A stretch of 64,000 nt of DNA from Solidesulfovibrio magneticus RS-1 (lineage in GTDB: Bacteria; Desulfobacterota; Desulfovibrionia; Desulfovibrionales; Desulfovibrionaceae), in assembly GCF_000010665.1 (NCBI RefSeq), contig NC_012796.1, positions 1,364,001 to 1,428,000 of the forward strand, written 5' to 3'. How positions within the stretch are numbered: position 1 is the first letter of the stretch; each line of letters begins with the position of its first letter. Under the pieces are notes generated by a model, which searched no databases, was not told the origin of the DNA, and worked only from the letters and a program-made list of their open reading frames with translations. This document shows, piece after piece, positions 9,028-16,800 of the stretch. The translations under genes were made by a program, and so were the position numbers.

Positions 9028-9786
9028 ATGGATCTCGGGACGTTTCTTGGCCTTGCGTCGGGCATTTCTCTGGTGCTCGGGGCCATTTTCATGGGCGGTT
9101 CGCTGCGGGAGTTCATCGACATCCCAAGCCTCATGATCGTCGTTGGCGGCACCATCGCCTCCACGTGCGTGGCCTTTCCCGTGCGTGAGGTGATGCAGGC
9201 CTTTTCGGCCATGCTGCAGATCTTTTCCTCGCGCAAGGTCAGCGACGCCGAAGTGGTGGAGATGATGGTGCGCATCGCCGAGATCAGCCGGCGCGAGGGG
9301 TTGCTGGCCCTGGAAAACATTCAGACCGACAACGCCATCCTCAAAAAAGCCTGCCAGCTCATCGCCGACAACGCCGATCCGGCGCTTATCCGCGAAACCG
9401 TGCGCATCGAGATCAGTTCCATGAAACGCCGCCACGCCGTGGGCGAGGCGGTGTTCAAGTCCCTGGCCGGTTTCGCGCCGTCTTTCGGCATGATCGGCAC
9501 GCTTATTGGCCTGGTGCAGATGCTTGGCCGGCTGGAAGATCCCAAGAGCGTCGGCCCGGCCATGGCCGTGGCCATCATCACCACGTTCTACGGTTCCCTG
9601 CTTTCGACGCTCTTTTTCCTGCCCGTGGCCGGCAAGCTGCGCGCCCGCACCATAAGCGAGGCCCACCAGCTCGACATCATCTTCGAAGGGGCCAAGTGCA
9701 TCCTGCAAAACAACAACCCCCGTCTGGTCTACGAGAAGCTGTCGTCGTTCATTGCCCCCAAGGAGCGCCGCAATGTCCGAAGATGA
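9028..9786 (+). CDS. motA: Flagellar motor stator protein MotA
   Basis: This is a 252-residue MotA/PomA-type protein with four membrane helices: about residues 5-27 and 33-52 at the N-terminus, and two near 150-205. These surround the segment PSFGMIGTLIGLVQML...AMAVAIITTFYGSLLSTL. The large cytoplasmic loop between helices 2 and 3 carries the charged residues that contact FliG. With MotB it forms the ion channel that drives the flagellum. The coding region overlaps motB by 14 bases. The coupling ion cannot be assigned with confidence from sequence alone. Confidence 0.93.
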   Translation: MDLGTFLGLASGISLVLGAIFMGGSLREFIDIPSLMIVVGGTIASTCVAFPVREVMQAFSAMLQIFSSRKVSDAEVVEMMVRIAEISRREGLLALENIQTDNAILKKACQLIADNADPALIRETVRIEISSMKRRHAVGEAVFKSLAGFAPSFGMIGTLIGLVQMLGRLEDPKSVGPAMAVAIITTFYGSLLSTLFFLPVAGKLRARTISEAHQLDIIFEGAKCILQNNNPRLVYEKLSSFIAPKERRNVRR

Positions 9787-10510
9787 CGACAACTACGACG
9801 AGGAGATCGAGGAGTCCGAAGCGCCCAGCGAGTGGCTGACCACCCTGGCCGACATGTCGATGCTGCTCATGAGCTTTTTCATCATGCTTTTTTCCATGTC
9901 GAGCCTGGACGTCAAGAAGTTCTCGGAATCGTTTACTTCGGTGAAAACGGCGCTTGGCGTCAAGGACAAGGCCGTCACCATGGCCCCCATCTCCACCGGC
10001 GACATGAACGTGCTGGTGGAACAGGCCAAGCTCAAGCAGCGCATCATCGGCGAACAGCGCCGCGTCTACGACCAGTTTCGCACCTACGTCTCGTCCAAGG
10101 GCCTGGACGGCGTGGTGGCGGCCACCCTGGAAGCCGGCAAGATCACCATCGGCTTTCCGGCCGGGGTGCTGTTTCCCAAGGACGGCGTGGACCTCACCGA
10201 AGAGGGCAAGGGCAAGCTGCGCACCCTGTTTGATTTCCTCATCAAGGCCGCCGGGGAGCGCATCAACATTCGGGGGTTTACCGACAACGAACCGCCCGGA
10301 GCCGGCAGCCGCTACCGCGACAACTGGGAAATCTCGTCATTGCGAGCCGTTGCCGTTTTGCGCTACATGGTCTCCTTGGGGATGCCGCCCAACCGATTGA
10401 CAGCCACCGGATTAGCTGATTTAGAACCCCTCTACCCCAACGACACCCCAGAACACCGGGCCAGAAACCAGCGCGTGGAGTTTGTGTTGGAACGTTGGAT
10501 CGGCGACTAG
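9773..10510 (+). CDS. motB: Flagellar motor stator protein MotB
   Basis: The protein has 245 residues from the ATG at 9773, which has a good AGGAG site inside the end of motA. An acidic N-terminus leads into a single membrane helix (about 22-45) with the essential ion-binding aspartate at about position 27 (TLADMSMLLMSFF). The periplasmic part ends in an OmpA-like peptidoglycan-binding domain (about 110-245: GFTDNEP...NWEISSLRAVAVLRYM...GLADLEPLYPND...RNQRVEFVL). It anchors the stator to the wall. The neighbouring PilZ gene suggests control of motor function by cyclic di-GMP. Confidence 0.93.
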   Translation: MSEDDDNYDEEIEESEAPSEWLTTLADMSMLLMSFFIMLFSMSSLDVKKFSESFTSVKTALGVKDKAVTMAPISTGDMNVLVEQAKLKQRIIGEQRRVYDQFRTYVSSKGLDGVVAATLEAGKITIGFPAGVLFPKDGVDLTEEGKGKLRTLFDFLIKAAGERINIRGFTDNEPPGAGSRYRDNWEISSLRAVAVLRYMVSLGMPPNRLTATGLADLEPLYPNDTPEHRARNQRVEFVLERWIGD

Positions 10511-10520
10511 GAGACGGGGT

Positions 10521-10943
10521 ATGATGGACGTGACGTTCGAACTCGAAGGCGAGGTCGGCAAGCGGGCCGCCCATCGCGAACGGGTGCGGGGCCTGGTCGC
10601 CCGGCTGGACGGCGAGGCGGACGGTTTTGTCGTGCATGACGTCAGCGCCTCGGGTCTGGCCCTGGTCGATCCCGAGGCCCGTATCGCGGTTGGCCGCGAC
10701 TGCCGTCTGGCCCTTGGCATCGGCCCCCGGGAGCTTATCGACGGGTTGCCGGCCAGGGTGGTGCGGCGGGCCGAGGGCGGCCTGACCGGGTTGGCCTTTG
10801 GCGAGCTGTCCCTGCGCCAGGAAGCCTGGCTCGACAAGCTTGTCCTGGAAATCCAAAAGCGGCGCATCGATCTGCGCAAGTCGCGCCAAGACGCCGAAAA
10901 CCCTGAGGATAAAAAGACCCATCGTGTCGACGAAAAAACATAA
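10521..10943 (+). CDS. PilZ-domain protein (cyclic di-GMP receptor)
   Basis: The 140-residue protein has the two cyclic di-GMP contact motifs of PilZ domains: RxxxR (RAAHR, about 15-19) and D/NxSxxG (DVSASG, about 40-45). The C-terminal 45 residues are highly charged. It begins 11 bases after motB with an AGGAG site, so it is very probably a stator-linked brake or modulator, as known for YcgR-type PilZ proteins; that role is inferred. Its last 20 bases overlap the start of the biotin carboxylase gene, which ties motility and lipid genes into one transcript. Confidence 0.85.
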   Translation: MMDVTFELEGEVGKRAAHRERVRGLVARLDGEADGFVVHDVSASGLALVDPEARIAVGRDCRLALGIGPRELIDGLPARVVRRAEGGLTGLAFGELSLRQEAWLDKLVLEIQKRRIDLRKSRQDAENPEDKKTHRVDEKT

Positions 10944-12342
10944 AGTCCTGGTGGCCAACCGGGGCGAAATCGCCATACGCATCATCCAGGCTTGCGTTTC
11001 GCTCGGCCTGGATTTTGTTTGCGTCTACACCCGGGCCGACGAAGGCTCGGGACATCTTGCCCTGGCCCGGCAGCTGGGCGGCCCCGAGGCGGCCTACCGC
11101 GTCAGCTCCTACCACGACGCCAATGAGCTGCTGGCCGTGGCCGACCATGCCGGCGCCACGGCCATCCACCCCGGCTACGGCTTTTTCGCCGAGGATTTCC
11201 GATTCGCCCGGCGCGTGGCCGAACGCAAGCGCGGGCTTATTTTCATCGGCCCGTCCTGGCGCATCATCCGCACCCTGGGCGACAAGATCAACACCAAGCG
11301 CCTGGCCCGGAGCCTGTCCATCCCCACCGTGCCCGGCTCCGACCGGCCCGTCTACGACGAGCTGGAAGCCGAGGAGATCGCCGAAACCCTGTTCGCCTTC
11401 CAGGCCGAGCAGGGGATCGCCAACTCCGTGGTCCTGGTCAAGGCCTCGGCCGGCGGCGGCGGCATGGGCATCGAGGAAATCTACGACATCGAGCAGTTCA
11501 AGACCGTGTACCGGCGCATCCGCAACTACGCCAAGCGCCAGTTCCACGACGAAGGCGTGCTGATCGAACAGCGCATCTTCGACTTCAACCACCTCGAAGT
11601 CCAGATCGTGGCCGACCGCACCGGCACGGGCATCGTCCACTTCGGTACGCGCAACTGCACCATCCAGTCCACCGGCCGCCAGAAACGCGTGGAGATCGCC
11701 CCGGGATTTCGTCCCGAGGAAATCACCTACGCCTTCGATGCAGCCAAGCTCCTCGACGACATCACCGGCTACTCCCTGGCCATGGCCCGGGAGGTGGGCT
11801 ACGACAACGTCGGCACCTGGGAATGGATCGTCTCGCCCACGGGCCAGCCCTTCCTCATGGAAGTCAACACCCGCATCCAGGTGGAAAACGGCGTGTCCGC
11901 CGCCATATCCCGCATCAAGGGCCAGGGCGACGTCAACATCATCGCCGAGCAGATCCGCCTGGGCCTGGGCGAGCCCATGGGCTACGACCAGTCCGACATC
12001 ACCTTCGAGGGTGTAGGCATCGAATACCGGGTCATCGCCGAGGACCCGGCCAACCGTTTCACCCCCTGGGTCGGGCGCATCGACCAGTTCCTGGCCCCGA
12101 ACCTACCCTACGCCAGGCTCCACACCCACATTCCCATGGACGCGCCTTACGAGATCCCGACCGAATACGACCCCAACCTGGCCCTGGCCATCATCTGGGG
12201 CAAGGATCTGGCCGAGGCCAAGAAGCGCGGCACGGACTACCTCGACGAGCTGACCCTGTCCGGGGCCGACGGCACGGGCGCGGAGATGAAGACCAACATC
12301 CGCTATCTGCGGGAGAAGACCTCCACCATCCTGCAGTTCTGA
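10924..12342 (+). CDS. accC: Biotin carboxylase (acetyl-CoA carboxylase subunit)
   Basis: The protein has 472 residues from GTG 10924, inside the end of the PilZ gene. It has the biotin carboxylase N-domain (VLVANRGEIAIRIIQACVSLG), the ATP-grasp glycine loop (KASAGGGGMGIEEI) and the catalytic segment EVNTRIQVEN at about 313-322, then the C-terminal BC domain (GVGIEYRVIAEDPANRFTPWVGRI). It uses ATP and bicarbonate to carboxylate biotin for malonyl-CoA synthesis. The usual GGGGRGM loop is changed to GGGGMGI, and IQVEHP to IQVENG. There is no biotin-carrier domain at its C-terminus. Confidence 0.85.
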   Translation: MSTKKHKVLVANRGEIAIRIIQACVSLGLDFVCVYTRADEGSGHLALARQLGGPEAAYRVSSYHDANELLAVADHAGATAIHPGYGFFAEDFRFARRVAERKRGLIFIGPSWRIIRTLGDKINTKRLARSLSIPTVPGSDRPVYDELEAEEIAETLFAFQAEQGIANSVVLVKASAGGGGMGIEEIYDIEQFKTVYRRIRNYAKRQFHDEGVLIEQRIFDFNHLEVQIVADRTGTGIVHFGTRNCTIQSTGRQKRVEIAPGFRPEEITYAFDAAKLLDDITGYSLAMAREVGYDNVGTWEWIVSPTGQPFLMEVNTRIQVENGVSAAISRIKGQGDVNIIAEQIRLGLGEPMGYDQSDITFEGVGIEYRVIAEDPANRFTPWVGRIDQFLAPNLPYARLHTHIPMDAPYEIPTEYDPNLALAIIWGKDLAEAKKRGTDYLDELTLSGADGTGAEMKTNIRYLREKTSTILQF

Positions 12343-12486
12343 TGTCGTGTCGGCCGGAAAACGTCTCGTTGGCCGGCCCAAGGAAATACCAACTCAGCGT
12401 GCCGCCCCGTCCCCGGGCCTCCCGGGAACCCTCCGGGGCGACACGAGCGTTCCGCCGCCGGGCGGCCGGGACCGGGAAGACACCCT

Positions 12487-14733
12487 ATGGAAATCGAAAA
12501 GCGCGTCGTCGAACTGACTGATCGCTTAAGCTATATCAAAGACATCTTCGGCGGCCGCGAAAACGCCAACATCGCGCTTATGCAGGCCCGGCTCGACGAG
12601 TTCGCCGTGCGCGAGCGCGAGGCCAGCCCGGGCGAGCGCGCCCAGATGGTGCGCCAGATCGAGGATCTCTTCGACTTCCTCGAAAAAAAGCTCGACGACG
12701 AGCTCGTGCCCATGGACATGGTGCGCATCGTGCGCCATCCGGCCCGCATATCGCTCAAGGACATCCTGGAAAACGTCTACGACAACTACACCGAAATCGG
12801 CGGCCAGGACGAATACTCCATCGACCCGAGCATGCTCATCGCCCGGGCCTACATTACCCGCCGCCACGGCGACAAGGTCGTCAACCAGCCGGTGATGGTC
12901 ATCGGCCAGGAAAAAGGCCACGGCCAGGAGTTCCGCAACGGCGGCTCGGTCAAGCCCTGGGGCAATGCCAAGGCTCTGCAATACATGAAGGTCGCCGAGA
13001 CCGAGCGCATCCCCATCCATTCCTACGTCTTCACCCCCGGCGCGTTCCCCGTCGAGGACTACCCCGGCGCGGCCCAGCAGATCGCCCGCAACCTTTACGA
13101 GATGGGCGGCCTGCGCGTGCCGGTCGTGTCCATCATCTCCGAGGGCGGCTCGGGCGGGGCCGAGGCCATCGGCCTGTCCGACGTGCGCATGATGCTCTCG
13201 CGCGGCTACTATTCGGTCATCTCCCCCGAAGGCGCGGCCGCCATCGAGGCCGGCATCCGCCAGGGCCAGCGCGTGGTCCCGGAACTCATCGCCGAATGCG
13301 CCAAACGGCTCAACATCACCGCCGCCGACAACCTGCGCATGGGCTACATCGACAAAGTGCTGGAAGAGCCGGCCCTGGGCGCGCGGCCCCATCACTACGA
13401 CTTCTTCAAGACCCTGCGCCAGGAAATGATCCAGGCCACGGACCAGGTGTTTCTGGGTATCGCCGGCTTCAAGCTCTTCCGCGCCCTGGTCGCCTCGCGG
13501 CGCAAGGGCGGCGATCCCGAAAGCATGTTCGTGCGCTGGACCCTGGACGAGGACGCCGCCGACCGCCTGGTCTGGAAGCGCTACTGCAAATACCGCCGTA
13601 TGGCCGAGACCGCCTTCCGCGACGGCCGCCCCTCCGGCGAACGCATCGCCTCCCGGGCCAAGAGCCTGGTCTGGTCGGGCTACTCGTTTATCCGCTACGA
13701 CTTCGTGCGCAAGCACACCAAGGCCCTGGCCAAGGCGGCCACCGACCTCGAGGCCGAACTGCGTCTGGTCGCCCACAAGCTGACCGCGCCGCTTCGCCGC
13801 CAGGACAAAAACGCCCCCGTGGTCTGCGACCCGGCCAAGAGCCGGATGCTCACCGAACTCTCCCAGCCCGAGCAGGGAGCCTGCCTGGAAGAATTCGGCT
13901 GGCGCTACGTCTCCCCCAAGGCCGCCGAGGACCGGGCCGTCACCTGCCCCGGAGCCAAGACCTACGGCTGCCCCGACCTCTGGGCCCCGGACCTCTACGG
14001 CGACTTCGCCGGCGTGTGCGTCAACTGCGGCCACCACTTCCCCATGGAATACGAATGGGTGCTCGGCAACGTCTTCGACGCCGACTCCATCGTGGAATAC
14101 GACAACGACATCGAGGCCGGTAATCCCCTGGATTACCCCGGTTTCGAGGAAAAGCTCGACGCCGCCAAGAAAAAGACCGGCCGCAAATCCGGCTGCGTCT
14201 CCCTGGACGCCAAGATCGACGGCATCAAGCTCGTCTCCACCGTGCTCTATTCCGCCTTCCGGGGCGGCTCCGTGGGCGCGGCCGAAGGCGAGAAGTTCAT
14301 CCGCGCCCTGGCCCGGGCCCGGCGCAAACACTACCCGTTTCTGGCCTACGTCCACGGCACCGCCGGCATCCGCATCCAGGAAAGCCTAAATGGCCTCATC
14401 CAGATGCCCCGCGTCACCCTGGCCGTGCGCCGCTACATCGAGGCCGGCGGCCTCTACGTGGTCCTCTACGACACCAACTCCTACGCCGGACCGGTGGCCA
14501 GCTTCCTGGGCTGCTCGCCCTACCAGTTCGCCGTGCGCTCGGCCAACATCGGTTTCGCCGGCCCGGGCGTCATCAAGGAAACCACCGGCGTCGACATCCC
14601 GCCCGACTACCACCAGGCCCACAACGCCCTGGCCCGGGGACATATCCAGGGCATCTGGGACCGCCGCGAGATTCGCAAGAATCTCAAACAGGTGCTCCTG
14701 ACGATTGGTGGGAGAAATCTGTATTATCGGTAG
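12487..14733 (+). CDS. Fused acetyl-CoA carboxylase carboxyltransferase (AccA-AccD)
   Basis: This 748-residue protein joins the two carboxyltransferase subunits, alpha first. About residues 1-330 match AccA (VMVIGQEKGHG, VSIISEGGSGGAEAIGLSD, YSVISPEGAAAIEAG). A linker of about 100 residues follows. About residues 430-748 match AccD, with a zinc-ribbon-like region (CPGAKTYGCPDLW ... CVNCGHHFPM) and the crotonase-type core (FRGGSVGAAEGEKFIR ... NIGFAGPGVIKETTG). It transfers CO2 from carboxybiotin to acetyl-CoA. It follows accC after 144 bases. Most bacteria keep accA and accD separate, although fusions are known. Confidence 0.85.
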   Translation: MEIEKRVVELTDRLSYIKDIFGGRENANIALMQARLDEFAVREREASPGERAQMVRQIEDLFDFLEKKLDDELVPMDMVRIVRHPARISLKDILENVYDNYTEIGGQDEYSIDPSMLIARAYITRRHGDKVVNQPVMVIGQEKGHGQEFRNGGSVKPWGNAKALQYMKVAETERIPIHSYVFTPGAFPVEDYPGAAQQIARNLYEMGGLRVPVVSIISEGGSGGAEAIGLSDVRMMLSRGYYSVISPEGAAAIEAGIRQGQRVVPELIAECAKRLNITAADNLRMGYIDKVLEEPALGARPHHYDFFKTLRQEMIQATDQVFLGIAGFKLFRALVASRRKGGDPESMFVRWTLDEDAADRLVWKRYCKYRRMAETAFRDGRPSGERIASRAKSLVWSGYSFIRYDFVRKHTKALAKAATDLEAELRLVAHKLTAPLRRQDKNAPVVCDPAKSRMLTELSQPEQGACLEEFGWRYVSPKAAEDRAVTCPGAKTYGCPDLWAPDLYGDFAGVCVNCGHHFPMEYEWVLGNVFDADSIVEYDNDIEAGNPLDYPGFEEKLDAAKKKTGRKSGCVSLDAKIDGIKLVSTVLYSAFRGGSVGAAEGEKFIRALARARRKHYPFLAYVHGTAGIRIQESLNGLIQMPRVTLAVRRYIEAGGLYVVLYDTNSYAGPVASFLGCSPYQFAVRSANIGFAGPGVIKETTGVDIPPDYHQAHNALARGHIQGIWDRREIRKNLKQVLLTIGGRNLYYR

Positions 14734-15058
14734 ATTGGCTGAAAGTAGAGAAGAGAAGACAAGAGAAAGATGCCTCCGGCGGCCGGGGGCCTGAGGCCCC
14801 CGGACCCCCCGAATGAAGAAAAGGGGTAAAGGGGGGAGGCAAAGTCGCCTACGAGACAAGAGCCGGTATTGTGGGAAGGCTCTGGCGAGGGGCCAAGCGC
14901 CGTTTCCCACGCGCGGGACGCGCGGCCGCCTGCCTCGGCAGGCCTGAGAACTGGCTCCGCTGCGCAGCGAGTACGCGCAACCCTTGCGGCCGACCTCGCC
15001 GCGATGTAACAAGCGCTTAAACCCACGGCCGCGACAATTCGGCCGACGGGAGACATAC
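14734..15058. other. Spacer inside the carboxylase cluster, containing hairpin element D
   Basis: These 325 bases hold hairpin element copy D (14770-14810) and a small hairpin (GCCTGCC/GGCAGGC, 14928-14943). I see no gene and no riboswitch I can name. The last 15 bases carry the GGGAGA ribosome-binding site of the next gene. Confidence 0.5.
14770..14810 (+). repeat. Stop-proximal hairpin element, copy D
   Basis: It reads ATGCCTCCGGCGGCC, then the GC stem with loop TGA, then GGACCCCCC, and lies 36 bases after the stop of the fused carboxyltransferase gene, in the same direction. Confidence 0.85.
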
Positions 15059-15709
15059 GTGATCGACGTCAAAGCCCTGCTCGAAGACATCAAGGCCGCG
15101 CCCTACGAGGAAATCGTGGTGGCTTCGCCCCATACCGGCGTGGTGACCTTCGCCGGCATCGAACCCGGCACGCGCGTCACCGGCATCTCCGGAGCCTTCG
15201 GCGAAAAGCCCGGCACGCTGCTGGCCAAGCTCACCCGGGAGCATAACGACAAGCCTCTTCACGCCAACGCCAAGGGCGTGGTGGGCACGGTCCACCGGGA
15301 ACTCGAAGGCCGCTTCGTCGAGGCCGGCACGCCCCTGGTCGTCATCCGCCACTACCTGTCCAAGGACGAGGTCATCGCCAGCATCCTGCAAAAGGTGCTC
15401 TACCTCTTCCGCGCCCCGGAACGGGCCAAATACTATTTCATCCCGAGCGTGGACAAGAAGGTGAAGGCTTCCGGCGCGCGGTCGGTGACTGTCAAACCCG
15501 GCATGGAGCTTTTTATCGTCTCGCGCATGAAGCGCGAGAAGCCGCTCGTCTACGAAGGCCCCGAGGGCATCATCTACGCCGTCTATTTCCAGCACGACCA
15601 GAACGTGGACCAGGCCGCGCCCCTTGTGGGCGTGTGTCCGGCCGACCAGACCGACCTCATCCAGGACGTGGTCAACCGCGTGCGCACGGACTGGGAGGAA
15701 AAGGAATAA
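15059..15709 (+). CDS. Lipoyl/biotinyl-fold protein lacking the AMKM motif
   Basis: The 216-residue protein starts at GTG 15059. About residues 20-100 look like a biotinyl/lipoyl barrel (VVASPHTGVVTFAGIEPGTRV ... PLHANAKGVVGTVHRELEGRFVEAGTPLVVIRH), but no A/V-M-K-M or lipoylatable lysine hairpin is present. The second half (about 110-216) is unfamiliar. Its place after accC and accAD suggests a structural or carrier role in the carboxylase. Without the target lysine it cannot be the biotin carrier in the usual way, so the true carrier is probably encoded elsewhere. Confidence 0.65.
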   Translation: MIDVKALLEDIKAAPYEEIVVASPHTGVVTFAGIEPGTRVTGISGAFGEKPGTLLAKLTREHNDKPLHANAKGVVGTVHRELEGRFVEAGTPLVVIRHYLSKDEVIASILQKVLYLFRAPERAKYYFIPSVDKKVKASGARSVTVKPGMELFIVSRMKREKPLVYEGPEGIIYAVYFQHDQNVDQAAPLVGVCPADQTDLIQDVVNRVRTDWEEKE

Positions 15710-15713
15710 CGCC

Positions 15714-16061
15714 ATGGGCCAGTATCTGCAGATTCGCGTCATCGCCCAGACCTACGACGAGGCCGGCGCCGAGAAGCAGTTCCCCAAGCTCTACGCCCTG
15801 GCCTGGCCCGTGGAGGCCACGCCGTCCGAAGGGCCGCGCGGGCTGGTGGAGCTGGCCGGCGTGCTCGATGACCGCATCCGCCTGGGCGATCTGCCCGCCC
15901 CGGACCGCAAGGCCATGACGCCGGGCCTGGAAAAGGTCACGGCGGCCAAGATGGCCCTGGAAGGGGCGCTTGGCAACCGCGATCCCCAGGCCGCCGACCA
16001 GGCGTCCTATCAACTGGAAGACGCGCTCGGGGAGCTGGAAAAGCTCGCCCCGCGCCCCTAA
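15714..16061 (+). CDS. Small hypothetical protein
   Basis: I do not recognise this 115-residue protein (MGQYLQIRVIAQTYDEAGAEKQFPKLYALAWPVE...). It is soluble, has no cysteines, and ends in a helical region (about 65-112) that could form a bundle. The ATG at 15714 lies four bases after the stop of the lipoyl-fold gene, so it is co-transcribed with the carboxylase genes. It precedes ssb by 27 bases. Confidence 0.7.
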   Translation: MGQYLQIRVIAQTYDEAGAEKQFPKLYALAWPVEATPSEGPRGLVELAGVLDDRIRLGDLPAPDRKAMTPGLEKVTAAKMALEGALGNRDPQAADQASYQLEDALGELEKLAPRP

Positions 16062-16088
16062 TTTTTCTCGCGCCAAAGGAGGTCCGCC

Positions 16089-16685
16089 ATGGCCGGAAGC
16101 ATCAACAAAGTCATTCTCGTCGGTCGTCTGGGCCAGGACCCCAAGCTGAATTACCTGCCCTCGGGCCAGCCCGTGGCCGAGTTCAGCGTGGCCACCGACG
16201 AATCCTACAAGGACCGCGAGGGCAACAAGGTCGAGAAGACCGAATGGCACCGGGTCAAGGTGTTCGGCCGCTCGGCGGAATTTTGCAACAACTACCTCGC
16301 CAAGGGGCGGCTGGTCTATATTGAAGGCTCCATCCGCACCCGCAGCTGGGACGACCAGCAGGGCCAGAAGCGCTACATGACCGAGGTGGTGGTGTCCGGC
16401 CCCGGCCACACCGTCCAGGGCCTGGATTCGCGCGGCGGCCAGACCGCCGAGGCTCCCATGGGCGGCGATGAGGGCTTCGCCCCGCGTCGCGGCGGCGGCC
16501 AGCAGGGTGGCTACGGCAACCAGCAAGGCGGTCAGGGCGGCGGCTACGGCGGCGCGCCCCGCCAAGGCGGCCAGCAGGCCGGCGGCCGTCCCCAGCAGGG
16601 CGGCGGGCGTCAGTCGTACCCCGAGGACGACCTCGGCCCGGCCTTCCCCTCCGAAGCCTCGGGCATGGACGACGTGCCGTTCTAG
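16089..16685 (+). CDS. ssb: Single-stranded DNA-binding protein
   Basis: This 198-residue SSB has the OB-fold in residues 1-110 ([23 protein letters not shown] ... [35 protein letters not shown]). A flexible Gly/Gln-rich linker (about 120-180) follows, and the acidic partner-docking tail ends MDDVPF. It coats single-stranded DNA and recruits repair and replication proteins. A very strong Shine-Dalgarno (AAAGGAGG) precedes the ATG, and a perfect palindromic terminator follows. Confidence 0.96.
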   Translation: MAGSINKVILVGRLGQDPKLNYLPSGQPVAEFSVATDESYKDREGNKVEKTEWHRVKVFGRSAEFCNNYLAKGRLVYIEGSIRTRSWDDQQGQKRYMTEVVVSGPGHTVQGLDSRGGQTAEAPMGGDEGFAPRRGGGQQGGYGNQQGGQGGGYGGAPRQGGQQAGGRPQQGGGRQSYPEDDLGPAFPSEASGMDDVPF

Positions 16686-16708
16686 CGACAGCTAGCCATG
16701 CGATAACG

Positions 16709-16750
16709 AAGGGCGAAGCCACAGCTGTGGCTTCGCCCTTTTCTTTCGTT
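16709..16750. terminator. Terminator after ssb
   Basis: A 32-base perfect palindrome (16709-16740; 16-base arms beginning AAGGGCGAAGCC) is followed by TTCTTTCGTT. As a palindrome it could act on both strands between the convergent ssb and P-type ATPase genes. Confidence 0.85.
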
Positions 16751-16790
16751 GGGGGGTCCGGGGGCCTCAGGCCCCCGGCCGCCGGAGGCC
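16751..16790 (-). repeat. Stop-proximal hairpin element, copy E
   Basis: On the minus strand it reads GGCCTCCGGCGGCC, the GC stem with loop TGA, then GGACCCCCC. It begins about ten bases after the stop of the P-type ATPase gene. Confidence 0.82.
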
Positions 16791-16800
16791 TCTTTTATTT

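Noticed and set aside
8092-9792. Very long open frame on the minus strand running across motA
   Set aside because: Only the part to 8916 encodes the nucleoside phosphorylase. The rest is antisense to motA, caused by high GC at third positions; its protein has no family resemblance and is odd in composition.
12526-14355. 609-codon open frame antisense to the fused carboxyltransferase gene
   Set aside because: The sense strand has a complete, motif-rich protein. The antisense product is a His/Gly/Val-rich shadow with no ribosome-binding site.
14810-15058. Riboswitch or stable RNA in the spacer before the lipoyl-fold gene
   Set aside because: I could not match it to any cobalamin, SAM, glycine, SRP or 6S pattern, and base pairing is only local.
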